Made by a program: the position numbers and the translations under genes. Below are positions 1 through 9,382 of a stretch of DNA of 64,000 nucleotides, in pieces. Below the pieces are notes generated by a model. The model was not told the DNA's origin. It saw nothing but the letters and a program-made list of their open reading frames with translations, and did not search any database. The stretch spans positions 1,090,393 to 1,154,392 of the forward strand of contig BPHV01000001.1 of the NCBI GenBank assembly GCA_026003755.1, in the 5' to 3' direction. Source of the stretch: Candidatus Roseilinea sp. (lineage in GTDB: Bacteria; Chloroflexota; Anaerolineae; J036; Brachytrichaceae). Position 1 is the stretch's first letter; the number at the start of each line of letters is the position of its first letter.

Positions 1-21
1 CGATGACTGTTGAGTAGTCTC

Positions 22-357
22 CTACGGACCCCTGGAGTCTCGCAGGGCGAGTCGAATTGGGCCTCTGGCCGAACGGCCATCCACTCTCCTGCCGCGCTGT
101 AGGACGACAATCTGACCGGCATCGGCCAGATCGAGCGCAGCCTGGCGCACAGCCGGCATGTGTCTGCGCCAATCATCCGGCGCATAGGCGCGCGCCGCCT
201 CGGAGGGGCAGATCGTCTTACCTGGCCCGCGCGCCCGAAGCAGCCGCAGGATGATGGCGGTTAGCTCCACGTGGGGGAAGGCCGTGTCCTCGCCCGCCAT
301 TGCTGGCCTCTGCTCAATAGGGTGATCTTGTGCCCGCGTGCGGGCCGGCTTAGCCAT
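22..357 (-). CDS. DUF3253 domain protein
   Basis: A small cytoplasmic protein of about 111 residues matching DUF3253, a helical, winged-helix-like family of unknown function. The diagnostic core is visible: a GKTICPSEAARAY segment, then DDWRRHMPAVRQAAL, then a GRRVDG...GPIRL end. These correspond to the conserved 'PSE-A', 'W-R-MP-VR' and 'GPIRL' blocks of the family. The ATG at 357 is chosen; a GTG at 369 is also in frame. The gene overlaps the end of the upstream molybdopterin oxidoreductase gene by 8 bp, so the two are probably translated together. The family call is firm, but no biochemical role can be given. Confidence 0.85.
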   Translation of the reverse strand: MAKPARTRAQDHPIEQRPAMAGEDTAFPHVELTAIILRLLRARGPGKTICPSEAARAYAPDDWRRHMPAVRQAALDLADAGQIVVLQRGRRVDGRSARGPIRLALRDSRGP

Positions 358-1402
358 CACTGAACCCACTGGTGAAAATAGCGATCCACCGGCCGAGATC
401 CGGCTCGGTCAACACGACGACCTCGCACACCCACTTCACCCACATGAAACCGCGCCGGCCGGGCGCCACCAGCCGCAGCGGGGCGCCATGCCAATGATCG
501 AGCGGCGCGTCTTCGTAGTGCGTGGCCAGCAGCGCCTCGCGCGCCTCGGCCAGGGGCAGACTCCAGCGATAGCCGGTGACCGACACAAAACTGACGAAGC
601 GCGCTTCGGCGCGCGCGCCGGCGCGATCGAGCAAGTCCCCCACGCGCACGCCGCGCCAATCTTGTGTGCTGTGCCAGCCGCCGGTGCAGTCCAGCGTCGC
701 GCGCAGGGTCGCCGCCCGGTAATCCTGGCGCAGGTCGCTCAGCCGCAGGGCGAGCGAGTGTTCCACTGCGCCGTGCACCCGCAAGCGCCACATTGCCGTA
801 TCCACCGGCGTCGGGCGGTCAAACATCCAATTCGTGACCGGCATGGCCGGGCCGGTGTCGTCGCCCGCGCTGCGCGAGCCAGAGAAGCGACGCTGCGCGC
901 CGGGCAGTTCGAGCGCGTCATTGATGGCGCGCTGCACCGGAAGCGCCAGCGCACCCAGGCCGAGCATGCCCAGCCAGCGCAGCGCGTCGCGTCGGTTCGG
1001 CAAGTCGCGCCGCGTCGGCCGCCGGAAGCGCAAGATGACGTGACTGCCAAGCAACACCATCAGCGCGATGCCCAGGACAATGTGCAGGTGCATGCCGTTC
1101 GGATAGCCGACCGGCGCTTGCGCATGGGTCCAGAGGATGCCGGTGACGGCCGAGCCGATGGCAGCCATCGCGGTCAAGATGGAGAGCGGCGTCTTCCAGT
1201 CCCAGGCGCTGGCGTGCGTCACGCGCGGCCGCACGCGGCGGAACTTCCACGCCAGTGGGACGAGGATCGCAAGCCCGGCGGCAGCGTGGACGGCGATGAC
1301 CGGCGCCGCCTGCGCGTCGAGCAACACCCACGCGCCGAAGCCGCTGCCGGCGGCAAACGCCGCCAGGGCGAACAAAGTCCAATCCACCAGGCGTGGGCGC
1401 AC
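350..1402 (-). CDS. Membrane-anchored molybdopterin-dependent oxidoreductase
   Basis: A 350-residue protein with about five hydrophobic segments in the first 150 residues, resembling a small cytochrome-b-like anchor, followed by a sulfite-oxidase-type molybdopterin domain (about residues 175-350). The Mo-ligand region is visible as CTGGWHSTQDWRGV, where the Cys is the expected molybdenum ligand. The C-terminal GFMWVKWVCEV block is typical of this fold. It probably performs a redox reaction at the membrane or outside it, but the substrate is unknown. The start is GTG. A TAGCAT hexamer 6 nt upstream (plus-strand 1409-1414) and the absence of a ribosome site suggest a leaderless mRNA. It is followed by the overlapping DUF3253 gene. 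Confidence 0.85.
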   Translation of the reverse strand: MRPRLVDWTLFALAAFAAGSGFGAWVLLDAQAAPVIAVHAAAGLAILVPLAWKFRRVRPRVTHASAWDWKTPLSILTAMAAIGSAVTGILWTHAQAPVGYPNGMHLHIVLGIALMVLLGSHVILRFRRPTRRDLPNRRDALRWLGMLGLGALALPVQRAINDALELPGAQRRFSGSRSAGDDTGPAMPVTNWMFDRPTPVDTAMWRLRVHGAVEHSLALRLSDLRQDYRAATLRATLDCTGGWHSTQDWRGVRVGDLLDRAGARAEARFVSFVSVTGYRWSLPLAEAREALLATHYEDAPLDHWHGAPLRLVAPGRRGFMWVKWVCEVVVLTEPDLGRWIAIFTSGFSDG

Positions 1403-1488
1403 AACGCTATGCTAGCGAGCCAGGCTGAGAAGGAACTGAAACAGCGGACATCGCGCGCCGCTCGGCGCTCTGACGTAGAATCTGCGCC

Positions 1489-1974
1489 ATGTTCACCTGT
1501 TGGGGCCGGCGCGGGCTAGCCGCGCTCTGCCTGATTGCATGGCTTGCCGGCTGCGCAGTAGCGCCGCCCCCGCGACCCGCTCGTCCCCCCGCTGCACCGC
1601 TGCCGGCTGCCACCCGAGCGTCTGCCGAGTCCGAAATCGAGATCGCCTTCCAGATCAGCGGCGGCATCGGCGGCATCGAACGATCGTGGGTCATCCGCGG
1701 CGACGGCAGCGTGACGGATCACAACGGCAGGGCGTATGCCCTGCCGCCGGCGCAGGTGGCGCAGTTGCTGGCCGAGCTTACGGCCACCGGCTTCTTCGAC
1801 CTGGACGAAACCTACGAGGACATCGCATGCGCGGACTGCTTCGCTTATTCGATCGCGGTCAACGACGGCCAACGTGCGAAGCGCGTCAGGATGCTGAACG
1901 GCGGTCAACTGCCGGAGCAGGCGCAGCGCGTCGTCGGCGTGCTGCGCGAGTTTGTCTCGGCGCTCGAACCATGA
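1489..1974 (+). CDS. Putative lipoprotein, function unknown
   Basis: A 161-residue protein with a lipoprotein signal: a basic start (GRRG), a hydrophobic core and a LAGC lipobox with Cys at residue 22, then a Pro/Ala-rich linker. The mature part (about residues 48-161) has alternating hydrophobic residues with a CADCF pair. It resembles small extracytoplasmic DUF6438-like domains, but that is only an impression. No ribosome site is visible. TAGAAT at 1476-1481 ends 7 nt before the ATG, which fits a leaderless transcript. It converges with the following hydrolase gene, with 6 bp between the stop codons. Confidence 0.7.
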   Translation: MFTCWGRRGLAALCLIAWLAGCAVAPPPRPARPPAAPLPAATRASAESEIEIAFQISGGIGGIERSWVIRGDGSVTDHNGRAYALPPAQVAQLLAELTATGFFDLDETYEDIACADCFAYSIAVNDGQRAKRVRMLNGGQLPEQAQRVVGVLREFVSALEP

Positions 1975-1980
1975 ATCCGG

Positions 1981-3627
1981 TCAATATTGCACAACCGCAA
2001 ATGTCGCTGCAATGACCCAGGCCAGTACTGCTGCGTTGAGGATGGCAGCGATCCACGGCCGGCGCGCCATGCCGAACAACCAATGCGAATAGAGGCCATG
2101 CCACAGGAACAGCACGGCGATCACCGGCACGAGCAAAAGCAAGAAGCCCGGCGCGCCGAACAAGCCGACCGAGGCGATCAGGCTGATGATGACGATCAGC
2201 TTGGTCAGCGCGTAGAGGCCGGCGCGGGCGCGGCGCGATGCGCGGGCGACCATCCACTCGTCGGCCAAAAAGAAGACGAAGCAACAAGCAAATAACACTC
2301 CAGCAATCCAGGCGCGATCCCCCACCAGCGCGAAGTTGTTCCACGTGAGGTGCGCCGTGAGCCCAAACGTGACGAGCGCATAAGCCGTCAGCGCGAGGGT
2401 CGCCAGGGCAGGCTTGAGCGCGAAATCGGACGGCGCAGCGTTGACGACGCCGGGCGACGCCGGCGCGGCGCGTGCATCCTGCTCGGCTGCCGCGAGCTGA
2501 GCCGCCGGCGCCTGGCGCCGCCGCAGGGCAAGATACGCGCCGCCGACGATGAGCCCGTAGATCAGGAAGTAGATGCCCACATAGTTGCCAACCGCAAGGG
2601 GCATCCAACGATAGAGCATGTCACCGAATCGCAAAACAACCGGCGCGACGACCGCCGCAGCCAGTGCGCTGAGGATGACAAACCGGCCGGAGGCTGCGCG
2701 ACGCGCCATCGTTGCGTTCGCCGCGCGGTCGCGTAGCAGCATCGCCGCGAGCGGTTGAAAACCAATCGTCGCTGCCAGATAGAGCCACAGCACCCAGCCG
2801 ATGCGCGCATCGGCCTCGACCGGGCGATCCGGCGCGCCGACGGCAAACGCCTGATCGAGCCAGCGCACCACCTCACGATAGACGTCGTGGCTGAAGAGGA
2901 TGCTGATATGCTCCACGCCGGGCGCATAGATCAGCCGACGCGCCGTGCCATCGGCGAAGCTGCCGTAGGTGACGCCGGGCACGCCGTCGGGGTAGGCTGC
3001 GGTGAGGCCGGCGGTGCTGCCCTGGATGAAGCCGGCGAACTCGTTGGCGCCGACCAGGATCAGGAAATTGCGCGGCCGGCTGGGATCGTTGGGCAATTGG
3101 CGACCGAAGTTGCCCAGCGACAACGCAATCGTGACCGGCACATCGCCGTGCGTGCTGCCGTAGCGTGAGACGGCGCTTGCGCCCATCGAGTGGCCCAGGA
3201 TCGCCACGCGCTCAGGATCAACGAACGGCTGCGCGCGCAGGTGCGCCAACGCCGTTGCGATGTTCGCAGCGAGCTTCTGGTATTGCGCATCGCCGACAAA
3301 CGAATCCGGCAGGCGATCTAGGCTGGCGCCGTGACCGGCGAAGTCAATCAGCGCCGCGACGTAGCCATTCTTCGCCAACGTGTAGCCGAAACCGTACATC
3401 AACTGGCGGTTGCCGCTAAAGCCGTGCACGACCAGGACGGCGGGGCGTCTCGCGCTTTGAGGGTCTGACGTCGAGTCGGCGGGCAGGAAGAGCGTCATCG
3501 GCACGCCGTCCACGTCGCGCGCCAGACGCGCTATGCCGCGGTCAGCCTGAGCCAGGTTGAAAATCGCAAGGGCCGCCAGCACCGCAGCGACTCCTGCCGG
3601 GATGATCGGTCGAACGACGCGAGACAT
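1981..3627 (-). CDS. Alpha/beta hydrolase with C-terminal membrane domain
   Basis: About 548 residues. After one N-terminal membrane segment comes an alpha/beta-hydrolase domain of the dienelactone-hydrolase/acyl-peptidase type. VVHGFSGN forms the oxyanion region, DFAGHG follows, and the nucleophile elbow is GHSMGAS with the catalytic Ser. The catalytic His is probably in GVEHISI. The C-terminal half carries about seven hydrophobic helices of unknown role, an uncommon fusion. A longer frame extends upstream, but the ATG at 3627 is preferred. TATACT on the minus strand (3635-3640) lies 7 nt before it, the extra residues look non-coding, and the chosen start gives a normal membrane signal. Confidence 0.8.
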   Translation of the reverse strand: MSRVVRPIIPAGVAAVLAALAIFNLAQADRGIARLARDVDGVPMTLFLPADSTSDPQSARRPAVLVVHGFSGNRQLMYGFGYTLAKNGYVAALIDFAGHGASLDRLPDSFVGDAQYQKLAANIATALAHLRAQPFVDPERVAILGHSMGASAVSRYGSTHGDVPVTIALSLGNFGRQLPNDPSRPRNFLILVGANEFAGFIQGSTAGLTAAYPDGVPGVTYGSFADGTARRLIYAPGVEHISILFSHDVYREVVRWLDQAFAVGAPDRPVEADARIGWVLWLYLAATIGFQPLAAMLLRDRAANATMARRAASGRFVILSALAAAVVAPVVLRFGDMLYRWMPLAVGNYVGIYFLIYGLIVGGAYLALRRRQAPAAQLAAAEQDARAAPASPGVVNAAPSDFALKPALATLALTAYALVTFGLTAHLTWNNFALVGDRAWIAGVLFACCFVFFLADEWMVARASRRARAGLYALTKLIVIISLIASVGLFGAPGFLLLLVPVIAVLFLWHGLYSHWLFGMARRPWIAAILNAAVLAWVIAATFAVVQY

Positions 3628-3691
3628 GCGCGGCAGTATATGCAGGCACGTGAGCGGAGGATAAGCCGACACTCGGGGATAATCAGCGTTC

Positions 3692-4441
3692 ATGAAAGGC
3701 TGGACGAAGCTGCTGCTCGACATCGTGATGGGGGCCGTCATCCCCATTCTTATCCTGAACAACCTCACCAGGCCGCTCGGCGCGCCGGTGGCCTATGTGA
3801 TCGCCGCGCTGGTGCCGGTCGCGTACGTGCTGGCCGATACGTTCCTCATCAGCCGGCGCTTCAATGCCATCACGACCTACGTCGCGCTCACGGCGATCAT
3901 GAACGGCGTGCTGGCATTTTGGTTCGTAGATGGCTGGCGCTACGCGCTGAAGGACACCGCTGGCCTAATCGTCGCCGTAGTCCTATTCTTCGGTTCGATC
4001 GCCATCGGCAAACCGATGGTCCAATTCTTCATCGCGCAGGTCTTGCAACCCGACACGCCCAAGAAAGACAGCGCTTGGCGCGCGCTGATCGCCAAACCGA
4101 ACGTGAGGCGCGGCCTGGTCACCGCGACGGCGCTCGTCGGCGGGACGAACGCAGCGCTCGGCGTCGCCAACTTCCTGCTCAACGCGAACATTGTGACCGC
4201 GCCGTTCGGCACGAATGCGTTCAACAGTCAGGTGGCGGAAGTGAACGCGATCACGCGCGTCGCCTTCACGCTGGCGTCGTTTGTCGTATTTGCTGCGGCG
4301 TTCTATTTGGCCTACCGCGCGCTATTTCAAGAGCTGCCCAGCGAGGAAGGCAAGAGCCAGTTCGAGAGCGAGTTTTGGGACCTGGTGCGCCTTGCCGAGC
4401 AACGCGCCGATGCGCAAACCGCCGGCACAACGGCCGAATGA
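3692..4441 (+). CDS. VC0807-like integral membrane protein
   Basis: A 249-residue membrane protein with about six transmembrane helices. It begins WTKLLLDIVMGAVIPIL, with an 'LN-L-RPLGAPVAYVIAALVP' block that resembles the VC0807 family of unknown function. The C-terminal 30 residues are charged and probably cytoplasmic. It is divergent from the hydrolase gene, and the two presumed -10 elements lie back to back in the 64-bp gap. GATAAT at 3678-3683 ends 8 nt before the ATG and no ribosome site is present. The family assignment is moderate; membrane localisation is secure. Confidence 0.65.
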   Translation: MKGWTKLLLDIVMGAVIPILILNNLTRPLGAPVAYVIAALVPVAYVLADTFLISRRFNAITTYVALTAIMNGVLAFWFVDGWRYALKDTAGLIVAVVLFFGSIAIGKPMVQFFIAQVLQPDTPKKDSAWRALIAKPNVRRGLVTATALVGGTNAALGVANFLLNANIVTAPFGTNAFNSQVAEVNAITRVAFTLASFVVFAAAFYLAYRALFQELPSEEGKSQFESEFWDLVRLAEQRADAQTAGTTAE

Positions 4442-4475
4442 AAGACGGTCGGCGGCCGCGTTGCCACGCGCAGAT

Positions 4476-6590
4476 TCAGTGCAGATGGCCCCGACGCTTC
4501 CACGCTTCCAGCAGCGCATACACGTCCGCCGAGTTGCTGATGTGATTGCCATCGCTTTGCGCGATGCAAGGGTGCAGGATAAAAGCGTGCGTCTGTTGGC
4601 CGCCCAACCCGCCATGCGAACCGATCAACTCCTCGAAGGCGGCCACACTGCCATCGGCATAGATCGCGCTGTTCAAGATCAAGTCGCCGGAGCTTTCAAA
4701 CTGAGCCAGGCGCAGCAGTTGCTCCGCGCGACGGTGCAGGTCGCCATCCGCGAAAGGCGCTAACGGATCCTCGCCGGTCACGGCGCCGATGCTGAGGTCA
4801 CGGGCACCGCGCTTGCCCAACACCAACACATGCCCATCATCATTGGCCACCACGACGAAGCCGATGCCCTCGTGCTGAATCAGCGCGTCCACCAGGCCGG
4901 GATGCTCAGCCTCGATGGCTTGCAGCGAGACGCGATGCTCGCCGACCGAGTTGAAGTAGATGTGGGCAAGGTTGCCCGATGCGCAGACGATGATGTCGTC
5001 CCCGCCCTGAATGCCCGGCTGTGGGCGGCGCTTCTCCACGCCTTCGAGCGTGCGGGCCGTCGCGCGCATCACTGCCCGGCGAATGCGCCGACCTTCCTGC
5101 GACCGGAGATGTTGGCTGGCCGCGTTCAGCTCGGCGATCAGCGCTTGCACGAAGGAGTGGCCGGCCTCGGTGACCTGCTCTTCCCCCACATGCACATCGG
5201 TGCGCGTCAGGTCGTCAATCAACCGGCGCAGCGTGCGGCCGTAGCGCTGCCGGAAGGTCGCGCCGGCCGATTGGCCATGATCGGACAGGATGATCAAGTC
5301 GTAGTCAAACGGCGCGAAGTAGCGAATGGTCTGCTGAATGTGCCGAATGTGCCGATCGAATCCGCGGAGGGTGCTCATCGCGTCCGGCGAGTCGGGGCCG
5401 GCGTGATGCGCCACTTCGTCGTAGCCGATGAATGACATGTAGATCACCGGCGCGCCGCGGATGATCTCGTGCATCGTCGCATAGACGGCCAGATCGCGCA
5501 GAAACACGTTGGTCATGACGCGCAGGCCGGTGTAAGGGCTGGGAAAGCGGCGGTCGAGGCGCGGCCAGCAGCCACGCATCTGCTGGCGGAGCGCCTGGTA
5601 AATCTCGACGCACAAGTCCACCACACACAGGGCCAACGTGCGGCCGAAGGTGTACGGGTTGAGCCAGAATGAGGCGAGCGCATCCAGCGCGCGCTCGGTC
5701 TGCAGCTTGCTGTTGCGGGGGATGGTGCTGAGCGTGAGCAGCGAGCGCGCCGCATCGCCGTTGACCAGGTTGCTGATGGACGCGCCCTGGCGCAACAACC
5801 CGCGCCCGTTGCTGTGGCGCGCGTTGATGAAGTGGGCGTCATCCGGGTTGTTTGAAACCCGCATCCTGCGCCGGCGCTTGTCATACCAACGAAAGGCCGG
5901 GATGTCCTCGTTGTCGCCATACATGATGCCCACCTGCGACGATGAGGTTTGTGAGGGCAACCCGCAGTCGAAGCGCATCAAGCAGTAACCGGCCCTAAGC
6001 AAGTCGCGCACGGCCGGCATCAACCCACGGGCCACCGCCGCTCGCATGCGCTCATAAGAGAGGCCGTCAATCTCCAGCAGGACCATGCCGCGACGGCCAG
6101 CGTCTTTGGGCTGGTTGAGGCGAGCGCCACTTCCGCGCACGGTGTAAAGAGCAAACCGCAGATAGGTGTAGTCATCGTCCAGGGCGATCAGCCCCCCGGC
6201 AATGGCATTAGCGAGCGAAAGAAAGAGCGCGCTCGGAAAGATGCCCAGCGGCGCCGAGCCGACGCGCGCGCCGAGCAGGAGATTGGCCGTCAACACGAGC
6301 AGCAACGTGTTGACGATCAGCGTAGCAGCCCCAACGGCAAAGACGATCAATGGCGCGCGCAACCACAGCAACACCGGCAAAATGGCGAAGTTGGCCGCCG
6401 CAATGATGAAGGCCGCGCCCAAGCCGCGCGCAATCAGGCCGAGGGAAGGCGGCGCGAACGAGACGGGCGACACAGCCAGGACGAGCGCAACCAGGATAAT
6501 GACCTCGGCAACGAAGAACCATCCTAAGCTAACAACCAATCTTCGGAAGTCTCGGAAGAGGCTCTTTGGCTCAACAGCGGTCTTGCGCAT
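4476..6590 (-). CDS. Membrane-anchored alkaline-phosphatase-superfamily phosphodiesterase
   Basis: About 704 residues. The first 150 or so contain four hydrophobic helices, resembling the holin-like anchor seen in some bacterial phosphodiesterases. The rest is a type I phosphodiesterase / alkaline-phosphatase fold. LLEIDGLS supplies the first metal-ligand Asp, LPSQTSSSQVGIMYG the nucleophile region, and ILSDHGQSAG the Asp-His metal pair. GYDEVAHHAGPDS supplies further Asp/His ligands. The enzyme probably cleaves a phosphodiester such as a lipid or cell-wall polymer headgroup at the membrane; the substrate is unknown. ATG at 6590 is used, and a GTG at 6596 is equally possible. It is divergent from the ATP-grasp gene. 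Confidence 0.8.
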   Translation of the reverse strand: MRKTAVEPKSLFRDFRRLVVSLGWFFVAEVIILVALVLAVSPVSFAPPSLGLIARGLGAAFIIAAANFAILPVLLWLRAPLIVFAVGAATLIVNTLLLVLTANLLLGARVGSAPLGIFPSALFLSLANAIAGGLIALDDDYTYLRFALYTVRGSGARLNQPKDAGRRGMVLLEIDGLSYERMRAAVARGLMPAVRDLLRAGYCLMRFDCGLPSQTSSSQVGIMYGDNEDIPAFRWYDKRRRRMRVSNNPDDAHFINARHSNGRGLLRQGASISNLVNGDAARSLLTLSTIPRNSKLQTERALDALASFWLNPYTFGRTLALCVVDLCVEIYQALRQQMRGCWPRLDRRFPSPYTGLRVMTNVFLRDLAVYATMHEIIRGAPVIYMSFIGYDEVAHHAGPDSPDAMSTLRGFDRHIRHIQQTIRYFAPFDYDLIILSDHGQSAGATFRQRYGRTLRRLIDDLTRTDVHVGEEQVTEAGHSFVQALIAELNAASQHLRSQEGRRIRRAVMRATARTLEGVEKRRPQPGIQGGDDIIVCASGNLAHIYFNSVGEHRVSLQAIEAEHPGLVDALIQHEGIGFVVVANDDGHVLVLGKRGARDLSIGAVTGEDPLAPFADGDLHRRAEQLLRLAQFESSGDLILNSAIYADGSVAAFEELIGSHGGLGGQQTHAFILHPCIAQSDGNHISNSADVYALLEAWKRRGHLH

Positions 6591-6733
6591 ACCCACGTGG
6601 GGCGAAACACTCGCCGCGCGGAGAGAATATCACGCCTGCGGGGCGCGACCCAGCGCCTTCGGTCGAGTTGACATTCCGGCCAACCGCGTCCACGATTCAG
6701 CCCTAGACGTCGAAGCCGCATGAGGAAGGCGCC

Positions 6734-7945
6734 ATGTCGAAACCGCTCACCGTCTTGTGCCTGAGCAGCGCCGTCAAGGGCCAGCGCCTGATCCAGGCGC
6801 TGAAGCGCCTGGGCTGCCGCGTGTTTCTATTGACCGAGGAGCGCTGGCGCGATGACGAGTGGCCCTACGAATCACTCGAAGGCATTCATTACATGCACAG
6901 CCTGGCGAACCGCCAACATGTCATCCACGCAGCCAGTTACATGGCGCGCGGCCTGCAATTCGATCTCATCATCCCACTGGACGAATACGAGGTGCAGACG
7001 GCCGGCGCGTTGCGTGAGCACTTCATCATGCCCGGCATGACCGCCTCGGAGGCGCAGCCGTTCAACGACAAGCTGGCGATGCGAGCGCGGGCGCGGGCCG
7101 CCGGCATCCCGACGCCCGAGTTCACGCCGGTGTTCAACTACGACGTCCTGCGGGCGTGGATGGCGCGCGTGCCGCCGCCGTGGTTGCTCAAGCCGCGCCA
7201 AGAGGCCGGCGCGATGGGCATCAAGCACTGCGAGGACGCCGAACAAGTCTGGCGCTGGCTCGATCGGCTCGGCGACGAGCAGTCCCGCCGATTGTTGGAG
7301 CAGTTCGTGCCGAGCGACGTGTTTCACGTGGACGCGCTGGTATGGCAGGGCCAAGTCGTGTTCAGCATCGCCAGCGCCTACGACAAGCCGCCGCTCAGCG
7401 TGTCGCACGGCGGCGGCGTATTCGTCACGCGCACGCTGCAGGCGGAGAGCGACGCAGCGCGAACGCTGACGTCGCTCAACGCACAGGTAATCGGCGCGCT
7501 GGCGCCGCGAGGATTCAGCGGCGCAGTGCATGCCGAATACCTCCGTGCGCTCGAGACCGGCCAATGGCTCTTCCTCGAGGCCGGCGCGCGCGTGGGCGGC
7601 GCCAACATCGCCGACATGATCGAGTACGCGACCGGCGTCAACCCTTGGGTCGAATGGGCGCGCATAGAGGTCGCTCGCTTCCTCGGCGAAGACTATGCGC
7701 CGCCTGCCACGCGCCGCGACCACGCCGGCCTCCTGATTTGCCTGGCCCGCCAGGAACACCCCGACCTATCGAGCTACAACGACCCCGAAGTGGTTTGGCG
7801 GCTGAAGAAACGCTACCATGCGGGGTTGATCGTCGCCTCACCCGATCCCGCGCGCGTGCAATCTCTCCTCGACAGCTACCGTCGGCGCTTCGCCGAGGAC
7901 TTCCTGGCCCACGCCGAACCGTGGGAGACCGGACGGATGGTGTGA
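6734..7945 (+). CDS. ATP-grasp domain protein
   Basis: A 403-residue ATP-grasp enzyme. Residues 1-100 form the pre-ATP-grasp Rossmann-like domain. WLLKPRQEAGAMGIKH carries the ATP-binding Lys and glycine-rich loop, and EQFVPSDVFHVDALV follows the usual 'hinge then VD' pattern. FLEAGARVGGANI is the Mg/phosphate-binding strand. Such enzymes join a carboxylate to an amine or thiol, as in carbamoyl-phosphate, peptide or biotin-carboxylase-like chemistry; the specific substrate cannot be read. A good ribosome site (AGGAAGG) lies 6 nt upstream. It is the first of four plus-strand genes, followed by the FAD oxidoreductase after about 120 bp. Confidence 0.8.
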   Translation: MSKPLTVLCLSSAVKGQRLIQALKRLGCRVFLLTEERWRDDEWPYESLEGIHYMHSLANRQHVIHAASYMARGLQFDLIIPLDEYEVQTAGALREHFIMPGMTASEAQPFNDKLAMRARARAAGIPTPEFTPVFNYDVLRAWMARVPPPWLLKPRQEAGAMGIKHCEDAEQVWRWLDRLGDEQSRRLLEQFVPSDVFHVDALVWQGQVVFSIASAYDKPPLSVSHGGGVFVTRTLQAESDAARTLTSLNAQVIGALAPRGFSGAVHAEYLRALETGQWLFLEAGARVGGANIADMIEYATGVNPWVEWARIEVARFLGEDYAPPATRRDHAGLLICLARQEHPDLSSYNDPEVVWRLKKRYHAGLIVASPDPARVQSLLDSYRRRFAEDFLAHAEPWETGRMV

Positions 7946-8062
7946 GCTGACTCGACTGCGGCGCCGAGCCAACGCGCATCAGGCGCATCCCCACATCCAC
8001 CATCCGCTCATACTTGGCGTTCGCGCCGACGCTGGGCTGGGCGAAGGTAGCATAGTGCCCAT

Positions 8063-9382
8063 ATGAATATCGCCATCATCGGCGCGGGAGCGACCGGCTT
8101 GGCCGCTGCATATGATCTGCTGCGAGCCGGCCACCGCGTCACGCTCTTCGAGGCCGGCGACCAACCCGGCGGCCTGGCCGCCGGCTTCAAAACGCCGCGC
8201 TGGGACTGGTCGCTGGAGAAGTTCTATCACCACTGGTTTGAATCCGACAGCGACGTGCTGAAATTGGCCGATGCGATCGGCGTCCGCGATCGGGTCATCT
8301 TCAAGCGGCCAATCACGGTTTCCTACTGGAATGGCCGCTTTTATCCGCTCGACTCGCCGACGGCCGCGCTGAAGTTCCCCGGCCTGTCGTTGCCCGCCAA
8401 GATCCCCTTTGGCCTGGCCACGATCTACCTGAAATACCTTACGACGAACTGGCGCGCGCTGGAGCGCTACACCGCGCACGCATGGGCGTCGCGATGGATG
8501 GGACGGCAGGCGTACGAGGTCCTATGGCAGCCGCTGCTTGAGGGCAAGTTCGGCGACCTTTATCAACAGGTGAACATGGCTTGGCTGTGGGCACGCATCA
8601 AGGCGCGCAGCCCCCGCCTGGGCACCTTCATCGGCGGCTTCCAGGCTTTCTTCGACGCCCTCGCCGCGCGCATACAAGCCCTGGGCGGCATCATTCATTA
8701 TTCAACTCGCGTCGAGGCGCTCCGCCACGAAGGCCTGCCAACGCGCCGGTGGCGAGTCCAGGCCTGCGCCCCAGGCTCGACGTTCGAGGGCCTATTTGAC
8801 GGTGTGCTCAGCACCACCTCGCCGCGCGTCATGGCCAAGCTTGCGCCGCAGTTGCCGCCCGATTACCTGAGCGCGCTCAACGCGCTGCAATCGCTGGGCG
8901 CAGTGATCGTGATTTTCGCGCTCGACCGGCAACTCGCCCGCCAAGGCTACTACTGGCACAACTTGCCCAAGAGCGCCGGCTTCCCTTACCTCGCCATGTG
9001 CGAGCATACCAACTTTGTCTCGGCCGAGCACTTCGGCGGGCAACACCTCATCTATTGCGGCGACTACCTCCCTCCCGCGCATCGGTACTTCTCCATGACG
9101 GAAGACGAATTGCGCAGCGCCTTCCTCCCCTCGCTGGCGCGCTTCAACCCGCACTTTGACCCATCCTGGGTGCAAGACGCCTGGGTATTTCGCGAGACCT
9201 ATGCGCAGCCCGTGCCGTTCATCAATCACAGCCGACACATCCCACCGGTGAAGACTCCCCTGCCCGGCTTGTTCTTCGCCAGCATGAGCCAGGTGTATCC
9301 GTGGGATCGCGGCACTAATTACGCCATCCGGCTCGGCCGCCAGACGGCGGCGGCTATACTCACATCGGCCAGCGATGGGTGA
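8063..9382 (+). CDS. NAD(P)/FAD-dependent oxidoreductase (amine-oxidase/PPOX-like)
   Basis: A 439-residue flavoprotein. The N-terminal dinucleotide-binding motif is IIGAGATGLAAAYDL followed by LFEAGDQPGGLA, typical of the protoporphyrinogen-oxidase / amine-oxidase / phytoene-desaturase superfamily. The C-terminal FAD-contact segment SQVYPWDRGTNYAIRLG closes the fold. These features match the 'NAD(P)/FAD-dependent oxidoreductase' group often found next to polysaccharide genes. A UDP-galactopyranose-mutase-like or desaturase activity is possible but unproven. TAGCAT at 8048-8053 lies 9 nt before the ATG. The stop codon overlaps the start of the FHA gene by 8 bp, indicating co-translation. Confidence 0.8.
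   Translation: MNIAIIGAGATGLAAAYDLLRAGHRVTLFEAGDQPGGLAAGFKTPRWDWSLEKFYHHWFESDSDVLKLADAIGVRDRVIFKRPITVSYWNGRFYPLDSPTAALKFPGLSLPAKIPFGLATIYLKYLTTNWRALERYTAHAWASRWMGRQAYEVLWQPLLEGKFGDLYQQVNMAWLWARIKARSPRLGTFIGGFQAFFDALAARIQALGGIIHYSTRVEALRHEGLPTRRWRVQACAPGSTFEGLFDGVLSTTSPRVMAKLAPQLPPDYLSALNALQSLGAVIVIFALDRQLARQGYYWHNLPKSAGFPYLAMCEHTNFVSAEHFGGQHLIYCGDYLPPAHRYFSMTEDELRSAFLPSLARFNPHFDPSWVQDAWVFRETYAQPVPFINHSRHIPPVKTPLPGLFFASMSQVYPWDRGTNYAIRLGRQTAAAILTSASDG

Noticed and set aside
338-1519. Long plus-strand open frame (about 390 codons)
   Set aside because: It lies antisense to the molybdopterin oxidoreductase gene, which has clear motifs; the plus frame is Arg/Pro/His-rich with no domain, as expected of a GC-rich shadow.
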